Assembly (NCBI GenBank): GCA_021776415.1 | Contig: JAJFFY010000003.1 | Location: 1-64,000 of the forward strand | Source of the DNA: Hyphococcus sp. | GTDB taxonomy: Bacteria; Pseudomonadota; Alphaproteobacteria; Caulobacterales; Parvularculaceae | Reading direction: 5' to 3' | DNA length: 64,000 nt | Part shown: positions 55,798 to 64,000 of the stretch, one piece after another | How the letters are laid out: every line of letters starts with the position of its first letter | How positions within the stretch are numbered: position 1 is the stretch's first letter | The notes under the pieces: generated by a model | Told to the model about the DNA's origin: nothing | The model's database searches: none | The model's input: the letters and a program-made list of their open reading frames with translations, nothing else | Made by a program: the position numbers and the translations under genes

Positions 55798-57735
55798 ATG
55801 GCGAAAGTAATTGGCATCGACCTCGGAACGACGAACTCATGCGTCGCCGTTATGGAGGGTAAAGAGCCGAAAGTTATCGAAAATGCCGAGGGCGTGCGCA
55901 CAACGCCGTCTGTGGTGGCCTTTACCGAAGATGGCGAGCGCTTGATCGGACAGCCGGCCAGGCGCCAGGCGGTCACCAATCCGGAAAATACATTCTTCGC
56001 GATCAAGCGCCTGATCGGGCGCCCGTTCGCTGACCCGACCGTTAAAAAAGACCAGGGCATGGTCCCCTACGCCATCGTCAAAGGCGACAATGAGGACGCC
56101 TGGGTCGAAAGCCGCGGCGAGAAATATGCGCCGTCGCAAATTTCGGCGTTCATCTTACAAAAAATGAAAGAGACGGCCGAAGCCTATCTTGGCTCTGAAG
56201 TGACGCAAGCCGTCATCACCGTGCCGGCCTATTTTAACGACGCCCAGCGCCAGGCCACCAAAGTCGCCGGTAATATTTCCGGGCTTGAGGTCTTGCGGAT
56301 CATCAACGAGCCGACCGCGGCGGCGCTGGCTTATGGCCTCGACAAGAAAACCGGCAATCAGAAAATTGCCGTCTACGACCTCGGCGGCGGCACTTTCGAT
56401 GTTTCCATACTGGAGATTGGCGACGGCGTCTTTGAAGTGCTCTCCACCAATGGCGATACGTTTCTGGGCGGTGAAGATTTTGACCTTCGCATCGTCAATT
56501 ATTTTGCCGACGAGTTCAAAAAAGAACAGGGTATCGATCTCAGGAAAGACAAGCTGGCGCTGCAACGGCTGAAAGAAGAGGCTGAAAAAGCCAAGAAGGA
56601 ACTTTCAACGACGTCGCAATATGATGTGAACCTGCCGTTTATCACGGCTGATGCATCTGGCCCGAAACACCTGACGATGAAGCTTTCCCGCGCCAAGCTC
56701 GAAAGCCTTGTCGATGACCTCATCAAGCGCACGGTCGATCCGTGCAAGGCCGCGTTGAAAGATGCGGGGCTTTCTTCCGGCGATATTGAAGAAGTGATTT
56801 TGGTCGGCGGCATGACGCGGATGCCGAAAGTCCAGGAAACCGTAAAACAGTTCTTCGGCAGAGAGCCGCATAAGGGCGTCAATCCGGATGAAGTTGTGGC
56901 GCTAGGCGCGGCGATCCAGGCAGGCGTCCTGCAAGGCGACGTCAAAGACGTTCTCCTGCTTGACGTAACGCCCCTGTCGCTCGGTATCGAGACCCTTGGC
57001 GGCGTCTTTACCCGCCTTATTGATCGCAACACCACGATCCCGACCAAGAAGTCGCAGACATTTTCCACCGCTGAAGACAATCAGTCGGCAGTGACCATCC
57101 GCGTGTTCCAGGGCGAGCGTGAAATGGCGGCGGATAACAAAACGCTTGGCCAGTTCGACCTAGTCGGCCTGCCGCCGGCGCCGCGTGGCGTGCCGCAGGT
57201 TGAGGTGACGTTCGACATCGACGCCAACGGCATCGTCCACGTCTCTGCAAAAGACAAGGCTACTAACAAAGAACAATCGATCCGTATTCAGGCCTCCGGC
57301 GGTCTTTCGGATGACGACATTGAGAAAATGGTCAAGGACGCCGAAGCCAACGCTGATGCGGACAAAGAGCGCCGCGAAGCAGTGGAGGCGAAAAACCGCG
57401 CTGAAGCGCTGGTTCACTCGACCGAGAAAAACCTTGAGGAATATGGTGAGAAAATCACCGACGAAGACCGCCAGGCAATTGATGAGGCAGTCACCGCATT
57501 GAAGACAACGCTTGAAAATGAAGAGGCGGGCCTTGAGGAGATTAACGCCCAGGCGACGGTGCTGGCCCAAGCCTCGATGAAGCTTGGCGAGGCGATGTAT
57601 AAAGAAGGCGCTGGCGCTGCAGAAGATGATGCAGCGGCCGATGTCGCCGCCGCTGGCGGCGACGAGGATGCAGCAAGTGACGAAGATGTTGTCGACGCCG
57701 ACTTTGAAGAGGTTGACGGCGATAAGAAGGACTAA
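55798..57735 (+). CDS. dnaK: Chaperone DnaK (Hsp70)
   Basis: The ATP-driven Hsp70 chaperone. [15 protein letters not shown] opens the nucleotide-binding domain, [15 protein letters not shown] and [13 protein letters not shown] are the other signatures, and the [16 protein letters not shown] start of the peptide-binding domain follows. Length 645 with a C-terminal acidic tail (EEVDGDKKD) is normal. It is followed after 154 bp by dnaJ. The ribosome site AAGGGAGA is well placed. Confidence 0.98.
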   Translation: MAKVIGIDLGTTNSCVAVMEGKEPKVIENAEGVRTTPSVVAFTEDGERLIGQPARRQAVTNPENTFFAIKRLIGRPFADPTVKKDQGMVPYAIVKGDNEDAWVESRGEKYAPSQISAFILQKMKETAEAYLGSEVTQAVITVPAYFNDAQRQATKVAGNISGLEVLRIINEPTAAALAYGLDKKTGNQKIAVYDLGGGTFDVSILEIGDGVFEVLSTNGDTFLGGEDFDLRIVNYFADEFKKEQGIDLRKDKLALQRLKEEAEKAKKELSTTSQYDVNLPFITADASGPKHLTMKLSRAKLESLVDDLIKRTVDPCKAALKDAGLSSGDIEEVILVGGMTRMPKVQETVKQFFGREPHKGVNPDEVVALGAAIQAGVLQGDVKDVLLLDVTPLSLGIETLGGVFTRLIDRNTTIPTKKSQTFSTAEDNQSAVTIRVFQGEREMAADNKTLGQFDLVGLPPAPRGVPQVEVTFDIDANGIVHVSAKDKATNKEQSIRIQASGGLSDDDIEKMVKDAEANADADKERREAVEAKNRAEALVHSTEKNLEEYGEKITDEDRQAIDEAVTALKTTLENEEAGLEEINAQATVLAQASMKLGEAMYKEGAGAAEDDAAADVAAAGGDEDAASDEDVVDADFEEVDGDKKD

Positions 57736-57798
57736 ACTGGAACGGGTCGTGCATAGTTATCGCGCGGCCTGTCCCCGCTCACCCCGCGCAAGCTGGCC

Positions 57799-57828
57799 CG
57801 GACACAAGGGTTTGGGGTTGCGTATAAT
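57799..57828 (+). promoter_or_regulatory. Candidate promoter of dnaJ
   Basis: CGGACA (57799-57804), 18 bp, TATAAT (57823-57828), about 62 bp before dnaJ. The -10 box is perfect; the -35 box matches at 4 of 6. It would allow dnaJ to be transcribed apart from dnaK. Confidence 0.35.
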
Positions 57829-57889
57829 GCGCGATGGGGCGGTTTGAGGGGCGCAACCGAATTAGAACCCTGAAAGGGGCCGCGCGAAC

Positions 57890-59035
57890 ATGGCGCAGCA
57901 ATGTTTCTACGAAGTACTGGGTATTGAACGCGGCGCGGACGGCGCGGCGATTAAATCCGCCTTCCGTAAGCGGGCGATGAAATACCATCCGGACCGCAAT
58001 TCGGACAATCCGGACGCAGAACAAAAATTCAAAGAGCTTGGCGAAGCCTACGGCATCCTTTCTGATGACCAAAAACGCGCCGCCTATGATCGCTTTGGCC
58101 ATGCCGCGTTTGAAAATGGCGGCGGCCGGGCCAGCAACGGCTTTGGCGGCGCCGGTGCGGCCGGTTTTTCCGATATTTTTGAGGACATATTCTCTGAATT
58201 TATGGGTGGTCAGCGCGGCGGGCGCCGGGCCGGACCTGGCCGCGGCGCCGACCTTAAATACAATCTCGAGATTAGCCTCGAAGACGCCTTTGGCGGCAAG
58301 AAAGCTGAAATCAACGTACCAGGCTCGGTCTCCTGCGAGACCTGCGAAGGCTCGGGCGCAGCGCCCGGCTCCGGGCCAGTGGTATGCACAACCTGCAAAG
58401 GCGCTGGCCGGGTGCGGATCCAGCAAGGGTTCTTCACCATCGAGCGCACCTGTCCCCAGTGCAATGGCGAAGGCCGGATGATTTCTGATCCGTGCACGGA
58501 TTGCTCCGGTCAGGGACGCGTGCGTCGCCAACGTGACCTCTCGGTCGATATTCCCGCCGGGATCGAAGACGGCACCCGCATCAGGCTTTCCGGCGAAGGC
58601 GAAGCCGGCCCCCGCGGCGGACCGGAGGGTGATTTATATATCTTTGTCGGCGTTAAAGAGCATGATCTGTTCGAGCGCGACGGGCCCGATCTTTATTGCG
58701 CCTTCCCGATCCCCATGACCACCGCCGCGCTTGGCGGTGAGTTTGAGACCCCGACCATCGATGGCGGGCGGGTTAAAATTTCCGTACCCGAAGGCGCCCA
58801 GACCGGCAAACGCTTCCGGGTGCGCGGGTGCGGCATGACGCAGCTCAATTCAAAAGCCCGCGGCGATCTCTTTGTCGAGGTCCAGGTCGAAACCCCGACC
58901 GGCCTCAACCCCGAGCAAAAACAACTGCTCAAGCAATTCTGCGAAGCCGGCGGCGGCGAAGATTGCTGCCCGCAAAGCCAGAACTTCTTCCAGAGGGCGC
59001 GGAATTTCTGGGACAATGTAACGGATGGGCGGTAG
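57890..59035 (+). CDS. dnaJ: Co-chaperone DnaJ (Hsp40)
   Basis: DnaJ delivers substrates to DnaK and stimulates its ATPase. The J domain has HPD at 33-35, a Gly/Phe-rich region runs from about 73 to 118, and four zinc-binding CxxCxG repeats follow (Cys149/152, 166/169, 188/191, 202/205). The C-terminal substrate-binding domain is complete; total 381 residues. The AraC-type gene starts 9 bp after its stop, so a stress-linked operon is possible. Confidence 0.97.
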   Translation: MAQQCFYEVLGIERGADGAAIKSAFRKRAMKYHPDRNSDNPDAEQKFKELGEAYGILSDDQKRAAYDRFGHAAFENGGGRASNGFGGAGAAGFSDIFEDIFSEFMGGQRGGRRAGPGRGADLKYNLEISLEDAFGGKKAEINVPGSVSCETCEGSGAAPGSGPVVCTTCKGAGRVRIQQGFFTIERTCPQCNGEGRMISDPCTDCSGQGRVRRQRDLSVDIPAGIEDGTRIRLSGEGEAGPRGGPEGDLYIFVGVKEHDLFERDGPDLYCAFPIPMTTAALGGEFETPTIDGGRVKISVPEGAQTGKRFRVRGCGMTQLNSKARGDLFVEVQVETPTGLNPEQKQLLKQFCEAGGGEDCCPQSQNFFQRARNFWDNVTDGR

Positions 59036-59044
59036 GCAGAAATA

Positions 59045-59824
59045 ATGACCGAACTCCACCTTAAGGCAAGCAATGCTGTGCCGGGCGTTCGGATTAACGA
59101 ATATCAGTTTCAGGGGTCTTTTTTTATTGCACCCCATGTTCATGATAGTTTGAGGCTTGGGTTTTTGATGCGCGGCGCCTATTCAGGTGATGGCGATGAG
59201 AATCTCGAAATGGCCGGGCCCGCTCTTGTCTATTACCCAGCCTTGACGCGCACTGGCGCAGCTTTTCACAACGCTGTACAGCATTTTTTATGGATTGATA
59301 TCGAGCGTGGCTGGCTTGACCAAATGGCGTTGAGCCGGGGGCTTCCCGTAAGGCCCGGCGTGACCTCGGATCAACCAGTCCTCGACCTCGCCACGACACT
59401 AAAATTAGCATTGCCCAGCATAGGCGCCGCCCACCCGATAGAGGTTGAAAGCATTATATACGAACTCTTGAAGACCCTCAATGAAGGCGAAAGTTTTGTT
59501 GGCGCCCGCCCACAATGGTGGCGCGACGCGCTGAATATTCTGCATGAAGATAAAAGCGCCATTAGTCTGACAGGGGTCGCCGAAACATTACAGCTTCACC
59601 CCGCGCATCTCGCGCGCGCCTTCAAAGCGCATGCAGGCTGCGCTATCGGCGAATATAATCGTCGCCTACGCCTTTCACGCGCAGCGCGTGATCTTGCCGG
59701 AACGGCCAAGCCCATTGCTGAGATTGCAACCGAGCGCGGCTTTTTCGATCAAAGCCATTTCAACCGCCACTTTAAGCGCGCCTATGGCCTCGCCCCGTCG
59801 CAATTTCGCGTCTCCCGGTCGTAA
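59045..59824 (+). CDS. AraC-family transcription regulator
   Basis: A 259-residue regulator with an N-terminal cupin-like ligand domain (HVHDSLRLGFLMRGAY) and a C-terminal AraC double helix-turn-helix. The second half reads ISLTGVAETLQLHPAHLARAF then IAEIATERGFFDQSHFNRHF and a final GLAPSQFR, all typical. The ligand and target are unknown. The start is 9 bp after dnaJ; the DUF4199-like membrane gene lies downstream and may be its target. Confidence 0.9.
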   Translation: MTELHLKASNAVPGVRINEYQFQGSFFIAPHVHDSLRLGFLMRGAYSGDGDENLEMAGPALVYYPALTRTGAAFHNAVQHFLWIDIERGWLDQMALSRGLPVRPGVTSDQPVLDLATTLKLALPSIGAAHPIEVESIIYELLKTLNEGESFVGARPQWWRDALNILHEDKSAISLTGVAETLQLHPAHLARAFKAHAGCAIGEYNRRLRLSRAARDLAGTAKPIAEIATERGFFDQSHFNRHFKRAYGLAPSQFRVSRS

Positions 59825-59904
59825 ACGCAAATTCTGTACAAGCCGGTTCTCGGCTTCCCCCTGATAGTGCGCTCTCATTACATAGATATGATGTGAGGGA
59901 AGAC

Positions 59905-60420
59905 ATGGGCGAGGTGATTTGGCGCGCGAGCAAAACCGGGCTTTTAGCCGGCGTTGCGATTGCTGTGGCGATGGTGATTTATGCTGTCATTTTGAAACTC
60001 ATCGGACAACAAGCAGGGGCCTCGACCATTGGCTATTACATAGTGTTTCCCGTCGTTTTGTTTGCCACCCTCTTCTTGGCGCGCAACACCCTTAAAAACC
60101 GACTGTTATCACTCGGCTTGGTCTGGGTGGGTGTGATTGCAACGGTGTCAGGCGCGGCGCTCTACAATGTCTGGGTGGTCGTAAATACGCGTTTTTTGAT
60201 TGGCGGGCCGATACTGCAACTTGTTTCGACCTATGAGACCTATCTTGCACGCGCCGAGGCCGGAGAAAATGTGAGCAGCGAACTTGCCGTGATTGAAAGT
60301 TTCATGGCCTCGCCGGAATTATTTGCTGTGAACGTTTTTGCTCGCTTAGTGATCTTGTTTGTTCCGGTCGCTATAGTGTTCGCACTGATAGTGCGCTTTG
60401 TGTTTAAACGGAGCGACTGA
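59905..60420 (+). CDS. DUF4199-like membrane protein
   Basis: A 171-residue protein with four predicted membrane helices (about 8-31, 41-58, 68-92 and 143-166, counted from the ATG) and a long soluble loop between the last two. This layout matches the DUF4199 protein encoded at 31149-31679, but sequence identity to it is low by eye. The function is unknown. The ATG at 59905 is preferred to a GTG 12 bp upstream because GAGGGA sits just before it. Confidence 0.62.
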   Translation: MGEVIWRASKTGLLAGVAIAVAMVIYAVILKLIGQQAGASTIGYYIVFPVVLFATLFLARNTLKNRLLSLGLVWVGVIATVSGAALYNVWVVVNTRFLIGGPILQLVSTYETYLARAEAGENVSSELAVIESFMASPELFAVNVFARLVILFVPVAIVFALIVRFVFKRSD

Positions 60421-60488
60421 AAAATTAGTCCGTGGGTGAATACAAGGAACGCTGGACTGGTCGAGTAAGTGTTTTTGGTTCAGCCGCC

Positions 60489-60887
60489 CTAAAACCCGAC
60501 GCGAATAAGATCAAACCCGATCATCAGCGTACCAGTGGTTGCAACGCCCCACATGGCGGAGCGCAGCACCGGAATGCCGAGGAAATACACAACCGAGAAT
60601 GCGACGCGGCCAGCGACGAAGATGATTGCGCCCCACTGAGTGAGCGGCGTCGACAGGCCGATGAGATGTGCGATCAATATCAGCGGAACAAACAGCGCCA
60701 TGCCTTCGAGGTGATTGGCGATGATGCGGGTCATCCGCCCCTGCAGAACGGACGGGTCGCGAGGCTCGTCTCTGGGGCCGAGGCCCCATTTGAGGCCTTG
60801 TGTCGCCGGGACCAGCCCGCCCTGAACCGATAGTAACGCCAGTAAAATAACCACAACGCCGAATAACGCTTGTAATTCGATTGACAT
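60489..60887 (-). CDS. MAPEG-family membrane protein
   Basis: A 132-residue four-helix membrane protein of the MAPEG (membrane-associated eicosanoid/glutathione) family. Marks are GPRDEPRD in the first loop, the NHLEGMALFVPL helix and an ARVAF-like GRVAFSVVYFLGIP near the end. Bacterial MAPEGs are often glutathione transferases, but activity is unproven for this branch. It is divergent from the HxlR regulator gene; the 79 bp between them may hold a shared control region. Confidence 0.85.
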   Translation of the reverse strand: MSIELQALFGVVVILLALLSVQGGLVPATQGLKWGLGPRDEPRDPSVLQGRMTRIIANHLEGMALFVPLILIAHLIGLSTPLTQWGAIIFVAGRVAFSVVYFLGIPVLRSAMWGVATTGTLMIGFDLIRVGF

Positions 60888-60966
60888 GCCTTAGCTCCAT
60901 TTTTTGAAGAAACTATAAAAAACATAGTTACTAGCCAAGCGCAAGCCGCCCGACTAAACTACCGCC

Positions 60967-61278
60967 ATGAGTGAGCAACTGCCAAAATGCCCGATTGCCC
61001 GCACAGCGATGATCCTCGGGTCGCGCTGGACGGCGCAGATCATCCGCGAGTTGCTGGACAATGGCCGGCGGCGGTTTCAGGATTTCTCCGACGGGCTCGA
61101 CGGCATCACCCCGGCGACGCTTTCAAACCGCCTCAAAATGCTCGAAGAAAGCGGCGTCGTCGCGCGAAAAATATATGAGACCCATCCGCCGCGTGCGGAC
61201 TATGTGTTGACAGCGAAGGGCAAGAAGATGGCGGCGATCATTGGCGCAATGCGCGACTGGGGCGCGAAATACGGATGA
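60967..61278 (+). CDS. HxlR-family transcription regulator
   Basis: A 103-residue winged-helix regulator. The opening CPIARTAMILGSRWTAQIIRELL, then RRFQDFSDGLDGITPATLSNRLKMLE and RADYVLTAKG, are characteristic of HxlR. Such regulators respond to aldehydes, quinones or redox state. The cysteine at residue 7 may be a sensor. The stop overlaps the DUF3088 start (ATGA), so the two are translationally coupled. It is divergent from MAPEG. Confidence 0.9.
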   Translation: MSEQLPKCPIARTAMILGSRWTAQIIRELLDNGRRRFQDFSDGLDGITPATLSNRLKMLEESGVVARKIYETHPPRADYVLTAKGKKMAAIIGAMRDWGAKYG

Positions 61279-61622
61279 GCCACGATATTATTTTTCTGCT
61301 TGCGCCCGGTTTTGAAGATAATGGCCGCCGGGAATATTGTCCGGAATGCGCGGAGATTTGGGGCGTTTTAAATTACTACCCGGCGATCCTCCATGGGCTC
61401 GACATTCGTTATCAGCCGATCGCGCGGCCGCGTGGGGAGATGGTCGATATGTTGGGTGAGGACCATCAGAACTGCCCGACATTGGTTTTGGCTGAAGGCG
61501 TTGTTGTGGGCGTTAACGCTGCTATAAAAACGGCGAACGGACAAAGGTTTCTCGATAACGCCCGCGACATCGGCAAATATTTCACCCATCGCTACGGAAC
61601 GCCGTTCCCGCGCTGGTCGTAA
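61275..61622 (+). CDS. DUF3088 domain protein
   Basis: A 115-residue protein matching DUF3088, recognised by IIFLLAPGFED, the CPECAEIWG cysteine pair, GLDIRYQPIARPR and the HRYGTPFPR end. The fold looks thioredoxin-like with a C-P-x-C motif, suggesting a redox function; no activity is known. It is coupled to the HxlR regulator, and a glutathione-linked MAPEG lies divergent, so a shared redox or detoxification role is a reasonable inference. Confidence 0.8.
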   Translation: MSHDIIFLLAPGFEDNGRREYCPECAEIWGVLNYYPAILHGLDIRYQPIARPRGEMVDMLGEDHQNCPTLVLAEGVVVGVNAAIKTANGQRFLDNARDIGKYFTHRYGTPFPRWS

Positions 61623-61651
61623 AGACCGGCGCTTGCGCCTATATTGAAGCC

Positions 61652-62158
61652 ATGCCCGATGCCGCCGGCCATAAATTTGCAAAAACCCTGGCGTTTCGTC
61701 AGGCCTGTCCACAAACGGATGCGTCAATGCTGATTGCGTTCGGCCGTGACCTTTATCGTGAAAGCCTCGGCAGTGATGTTGAGTTCCGGCGTGATTATGG
61801 CGCATACGGACAGAAATATCCATTGTGGATAGCCGCCTGCGCCGCCGCCGGTCCTGGCTTTGCTGCTCTACTGATTGAGAGCGGCGAGGCGATCGGTCTG
61901 GTCGTGCTTGGGATGAGCACACGAAAAGACCTCGGCCATGTGCATCATTTCTATATTGTCCCGGAGCGCCGCGGACAGGGCTTTGGCGGATTACTCGATG
62001 AATATGCACGCCGGACGCTTGGCCGCGCCGGCGCGTCGCGGGCGCGCCTCAATGTAACGCCGCGCAATGAGCGCGCAATCCGGTTTTACCTTGCGCAAGG
62101 CTGGCAAAAGACGCCCCGCGCCGCCAGCCGCCTCATCAATATGGAGGTTGCGCTTTAG
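61652..62158 (+). CDS. GNAT-family N-acetyltransferase
   Basis: A 168-residue acetyltransferase: the acetyl-CoA-binding motif HFYIVPERRGQGFGGLLDEY and the following RLNVTPRNERAIRFYLAQGW are clear. The first 60 residues are the variable substrate-binding part. It follows DUF3088 by 29 bp and precedes dapB by 46 bp on the same strand. The substrate is unknown. Confidence 0.87.
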   Translation: MPDAAGHKFAKTLAFRQACPQTDASMLIAFGRDLYRESLGSDVEFRRDYGAYGQKYPLWIAACAAAGPGFAALLIESGEAIGLVVLGMSTRKDLGHVHHFYIVPERRGQGFGGLLDEYARRTLGRAGASRARLNVTPRNERAIRFYLAQGWQKTPRAASRLINMEVAL

Positions 62159-62204
62159 CGTTGATGCGTTACCGCTAAGGGGCTGCTAAAACGAGACCGA
62201 ACGA

Positions 62205-63026
62205 ATGCCAAAATCTTCCATTCTTGTCGCCGGCGCCGGCGGGCGTATGGGCAGAAATGTCGTCGCCGAAGTGCTGCGGACGCCGGGGGTGACGCTGGCG
62301 GGCGGGTTTGAGCGTCCGGGCGGGCCGGATATCGGCAAGGATATCGGCGTTCTCGCCGGGCTCGACGCGATCGGGCTGAAGATTGAACATGACGCAAGCG
62401 GGCTTAAGCGGGCCGGCGTCCTGATCGATTTTACCGTCCCCGAGGCAAGCATCGCCAACGCCAAAGCCGCCGCCGAGGCCGGGGCCGCTCATATCATCGG
62501 GACCACCGGGTTTTCCGCCGAAGAAAACACCGAAATCGCGGCTCTGGCGGAGAAAATCGCGATCGTCAAATCCGGCAATATGAGTGTCGGCGTCAATCTA
62601 CTGATGGCGCTGGTGGAAGACGCCGCCGGAGCCCTCGGGGATGCTTACGACATCGAAATAACCGAGGCCCACCATAGCGCTAAGGTGGATGCGCCGTCGG
62701 GCACCGCGCTGATGCTTGGGGCGGCTGCGGCGCGCGGGCGCAGCGTCCGGCTGGACGATAAAGCCGCCGGCATCAACGGGCTCCGGACCGGCAAGCGCAA
62801 ACCCGGCGATATCGGCTTTTCGGTGCTGCGCGGCGGCGGCATTATCGGCGAGCATTCGGTCCATTTTGCCGGAGCGCAGGAGGTCATCACGCTGTCCCAC
62901 AGCGCGATTGACCGCGGCCTGTTCGCCAAAGGCGCCGTCGCGGCGGCCAAATGGGCGATCGGCAAGCCGCCCGGGCTGTATTCCATGCGTGATGTTTTGG
63001 GGCTCAACAAAGTCGAGAAAGCATAG
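62205..63026 (+). CDS. dapB: 4-hydroxy-tetrahydrodipicolinate reductase
   Basis: DapB reduces hydroxy-tetrahydrodipicolinate in the lysine and diaminopimelate pathway, supplying cell-wall cross-links. The nucleotide motif GAGGRMGR, IGTTGFS, the SGNMSVGVN stretch and the active-site EAHHSAKVDAPSGTAL (catalytic His and Lys) are all present. Length 273 is normal. No other lysine gene is nearby. A retropepsin-like protease gene follows on the same strand. Confidence 0.96.
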   Translation: MPKSSILVAGAGGRMGRNVVAEVLRTPGVTLAGGFERPGGPDIGKDIGVLAGLDAIGLKIEHDASGLKRAGVLIDFTVPEASIANAKAAAEAGAAHIIGTTGFSAEENTEIAALAEKIAIVKSGNMSVGVNLLMALVEDAAGALGDAYDIEITEAHHSAKVDAPSGTALMLGAAAARGRSVRLDDKAAGINGLRTGKRKPGDIGFSVLRGGGIIGEHSVHFAGAQEVITLSHSAIDRGLFAKGAVAAAKWAIGKPPGLYSMRDVLGLNKVEKA

Positions 63027-63097
63027 AATTCGAACGACCTCAAAGACCTTCCTGAAACCATGGCCTGTCAAGGTGGGCTACAGTTTCAGGGGTCTTC

Positions 63098-63616
63098 ATG
63101 CGCACAGAAATTATCGCCGCCGGAGTTATGGTCGCCAGCGCTGTCCTTGGCGTGCGCTATCTCGATATGGCCGCGCCAGACCCGCAGACGCGCAACCTCG
63201 CGGCGATGACAGCATCATCGTCAGCGCCGATGCAAAACCAATGGGCCCGCGAAGTGCGCATCGCCGCCTCGCGTGACCATCAGTTTTATGTCGATGCTGA
63301 GGTCAACCGCCGCACGGCGAAGTTTCTGGTCGATACCGGCGCAAGTTACGTCGCTTTGCGCGAAACAGACGCGCGCGAAGCCGGAATATATACATCGCAC
63401 ACAGATTATAACTATCCGGTGCGCACCGCCAATGGCGAGACCAAAGCCGCCTTCGTCACCCTCGATGAAATTGAAATAAACGGCATCCGCGTCGAAGGCG
63501 TCAAAGCCTTCATCCTCCCCGACAACCAGCTGGCGATAAATTTGCTGGGCATGAGCTTTCTGTCGAGAATAGAAAGCGTAGAGGCCAGAGCTGGGGAGCT
63601 GGTGCTGCGGGGGTAG
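63098..63616 (+). CDS. Retropepsin-like aspartic protease family protein
   Basis: A 172-residue protein with an N-terminal membrane anchor or signal (about residues 4-20) and a single pepsin-type domain. The catalytic Asp lies in FLVDTGASYVAL, with the matching NLLGMSFL near the end. Such TIGR02281-type proteins are membrane-anchored, active as dimers, and of unknown substrate. It starts 71 bp after dapB. The 63617-63813 stretch downstream holds no convincing gene. Confidence 0.87.
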   Translation: MRTEIIAAGVMVASAVLGVRYLDMAAPDPQTRNLAAMTASSSAPMQNQWAREVRIAASRDHQFYVDAEVNRRTAKFLVDTGASYVALRETDAREAGIYTSHTDYNYPVRTANGETKAAFVTLDEIEINGIRVEGVKAFILPDNQLAINLLGMSFLSRIESVEARAGELVLRG

Positions 63617-63813
63617 GGCGAGCTGGTTGGACCCTTAAGGTTTGCCGAGTTTCAGTATTTCTAAATGTAAACAGTAGGTTGCGATGGCCGTACAATTAAA
63701 ATTGTCGCCAAGCGTGCTTCTGTGAAGGTCTGAATTTATTCCAAGAATAGACTGCCGCAACCCGCCATGCGAATGGGTTAAACTCGTCAGAAGTGGACAT
63801 CGGAGGGTGCTAT

Positions 63814-64000
63814 TTATTTGTACATGCCCTGCCGCAGATTGATGCCGTGCTCTACATAGGCCTTCATGGCGCATAGCATTTGCGACCACCCCATGCAGTT
63901 ACTGTAGGACGCTTTCAGTCCTGAGTCGGTCTGCCGCCAACCTTCCTCGGCGATCGAGACTAGTGTCCGTCCGCCCTCTAGCGATTCAAACCGCATCGTG
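63814..64000 (-). CDS. SRPBCC-domain protein, C-terminal fragment cut by window edge
   Basis: The visible part is the last 60-odd residues of an SRPBCC (AHSA1/START-like) domain: FESLEGGRTLVSI, the GWRQTDSGLKASYSN segment and the KAYVEHGINLR end are typical of that superfamily. The gene continues past position 64000, so its start is not seen. SRPBCC proteins bind hydrophobic ligands or act as co-chaperones; specificity cannot be given. It is transcribed toward the retropepsin gene. Confidence 0.75.
   Translation of the reverse strand, partial: TMRFESLEGGRTLVSIAEEGWRQTDSGLKASYSNCMGWSQMLCAMKAYVEHGINLRQGMYK

Noticed and set aside
63635-63889. Minus-strand frame of 84 residues near the right edge
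   Set aside because: It overlaps the SRPBCC gene fragment in another frame and shows no protein-like features.

Overview
The window reads as a piece of an alphaproteobacterial chromosome of moderately high GC, spanning the replication origin. The best guess is a relative of Caulobacterales or Parvularculales. The grounds are a CckA kinase, a CenR-like regulator, a CtrA-type site in the origin, and gene order parB-parA-rsmG-mnmG-mnmE-rho-hemJ-hemE | origin | ppsR-maf-aroE-coaE. No rRNA, tRNA, CRISPR array, prophage or insertion sequence was seen.

Layout. 1-11.4 kb: an unrecognised membrane protein with a prephenate-dehydratase-like domain; a Tim44-mltA-smr operon divergent from fxsA-secB; dnaQ and cckA; a patatin phospholipase; an ArsC-like reductase and a CenR-like regulator. 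11.6-20.9 kb: yggS, a ThiE/TenI protein, a VOC lipoprotein, a porin with a clear terminator, a DUF3576 lipoprotein, leuS with an AT-rich insertion, lptE, holA and an acetyltransferase. 20.9-27.4 kb: the segregation and tRNA-modification block parB, parA, rsmG, mnmG and mnmE. Four parS palindromes lie inside the coding sequences of rsmG, mnmG and mnmE.

27.4-37.1 kb is accessory: a DUF2799 lipoprotein, a quinone oxidoreductase, a phosphodiesterase, a membrane-anchored LuxR regulator with a DUF4199 protein, a MATE pump, a PilZ protein, a glutathione transferase, a gamma-glutamyltransferase and an amidohydrolase. 37.2-43.4 kb holds rho, hemJ and hemE leading leftward from the predicted oriC (40132-40517), and ppsR, maf, aroE and coaE leading rightward. 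Both flanks are therefore transcribed away from the origin.

43.4-51.2 kb: a dienelactone-hydrolase-like protein, a PfkB kinase, a small lipoprotein, an AmpG-type permease, a hybrid sensor kinase and a YifB/ComM ATPase. 51.4-55.5 kb holds the most unusual gene pair: a predicted SLOG-like nucleotide-sensing protein with two membrane-hairpin modules, then a TIR-like / membrane / FGE-like fusion. 55.8-64 kb: dnaK-dnaJ, an AraC regulator, a second DUF4199-like membrane protein, MAPEG, an HxlR-DUF3088 pair, an acetyltransferase, dapB, a retropepsin-like protease and a truncated SRPBCC gene at the right edge.

Most genes serve replication, segregation, tRNA modification, envelope upkeep and stress response. 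The best leads for undescribed biology are the SLOG/TIR pair, the first gene, and the inserted segment in LeuRS.
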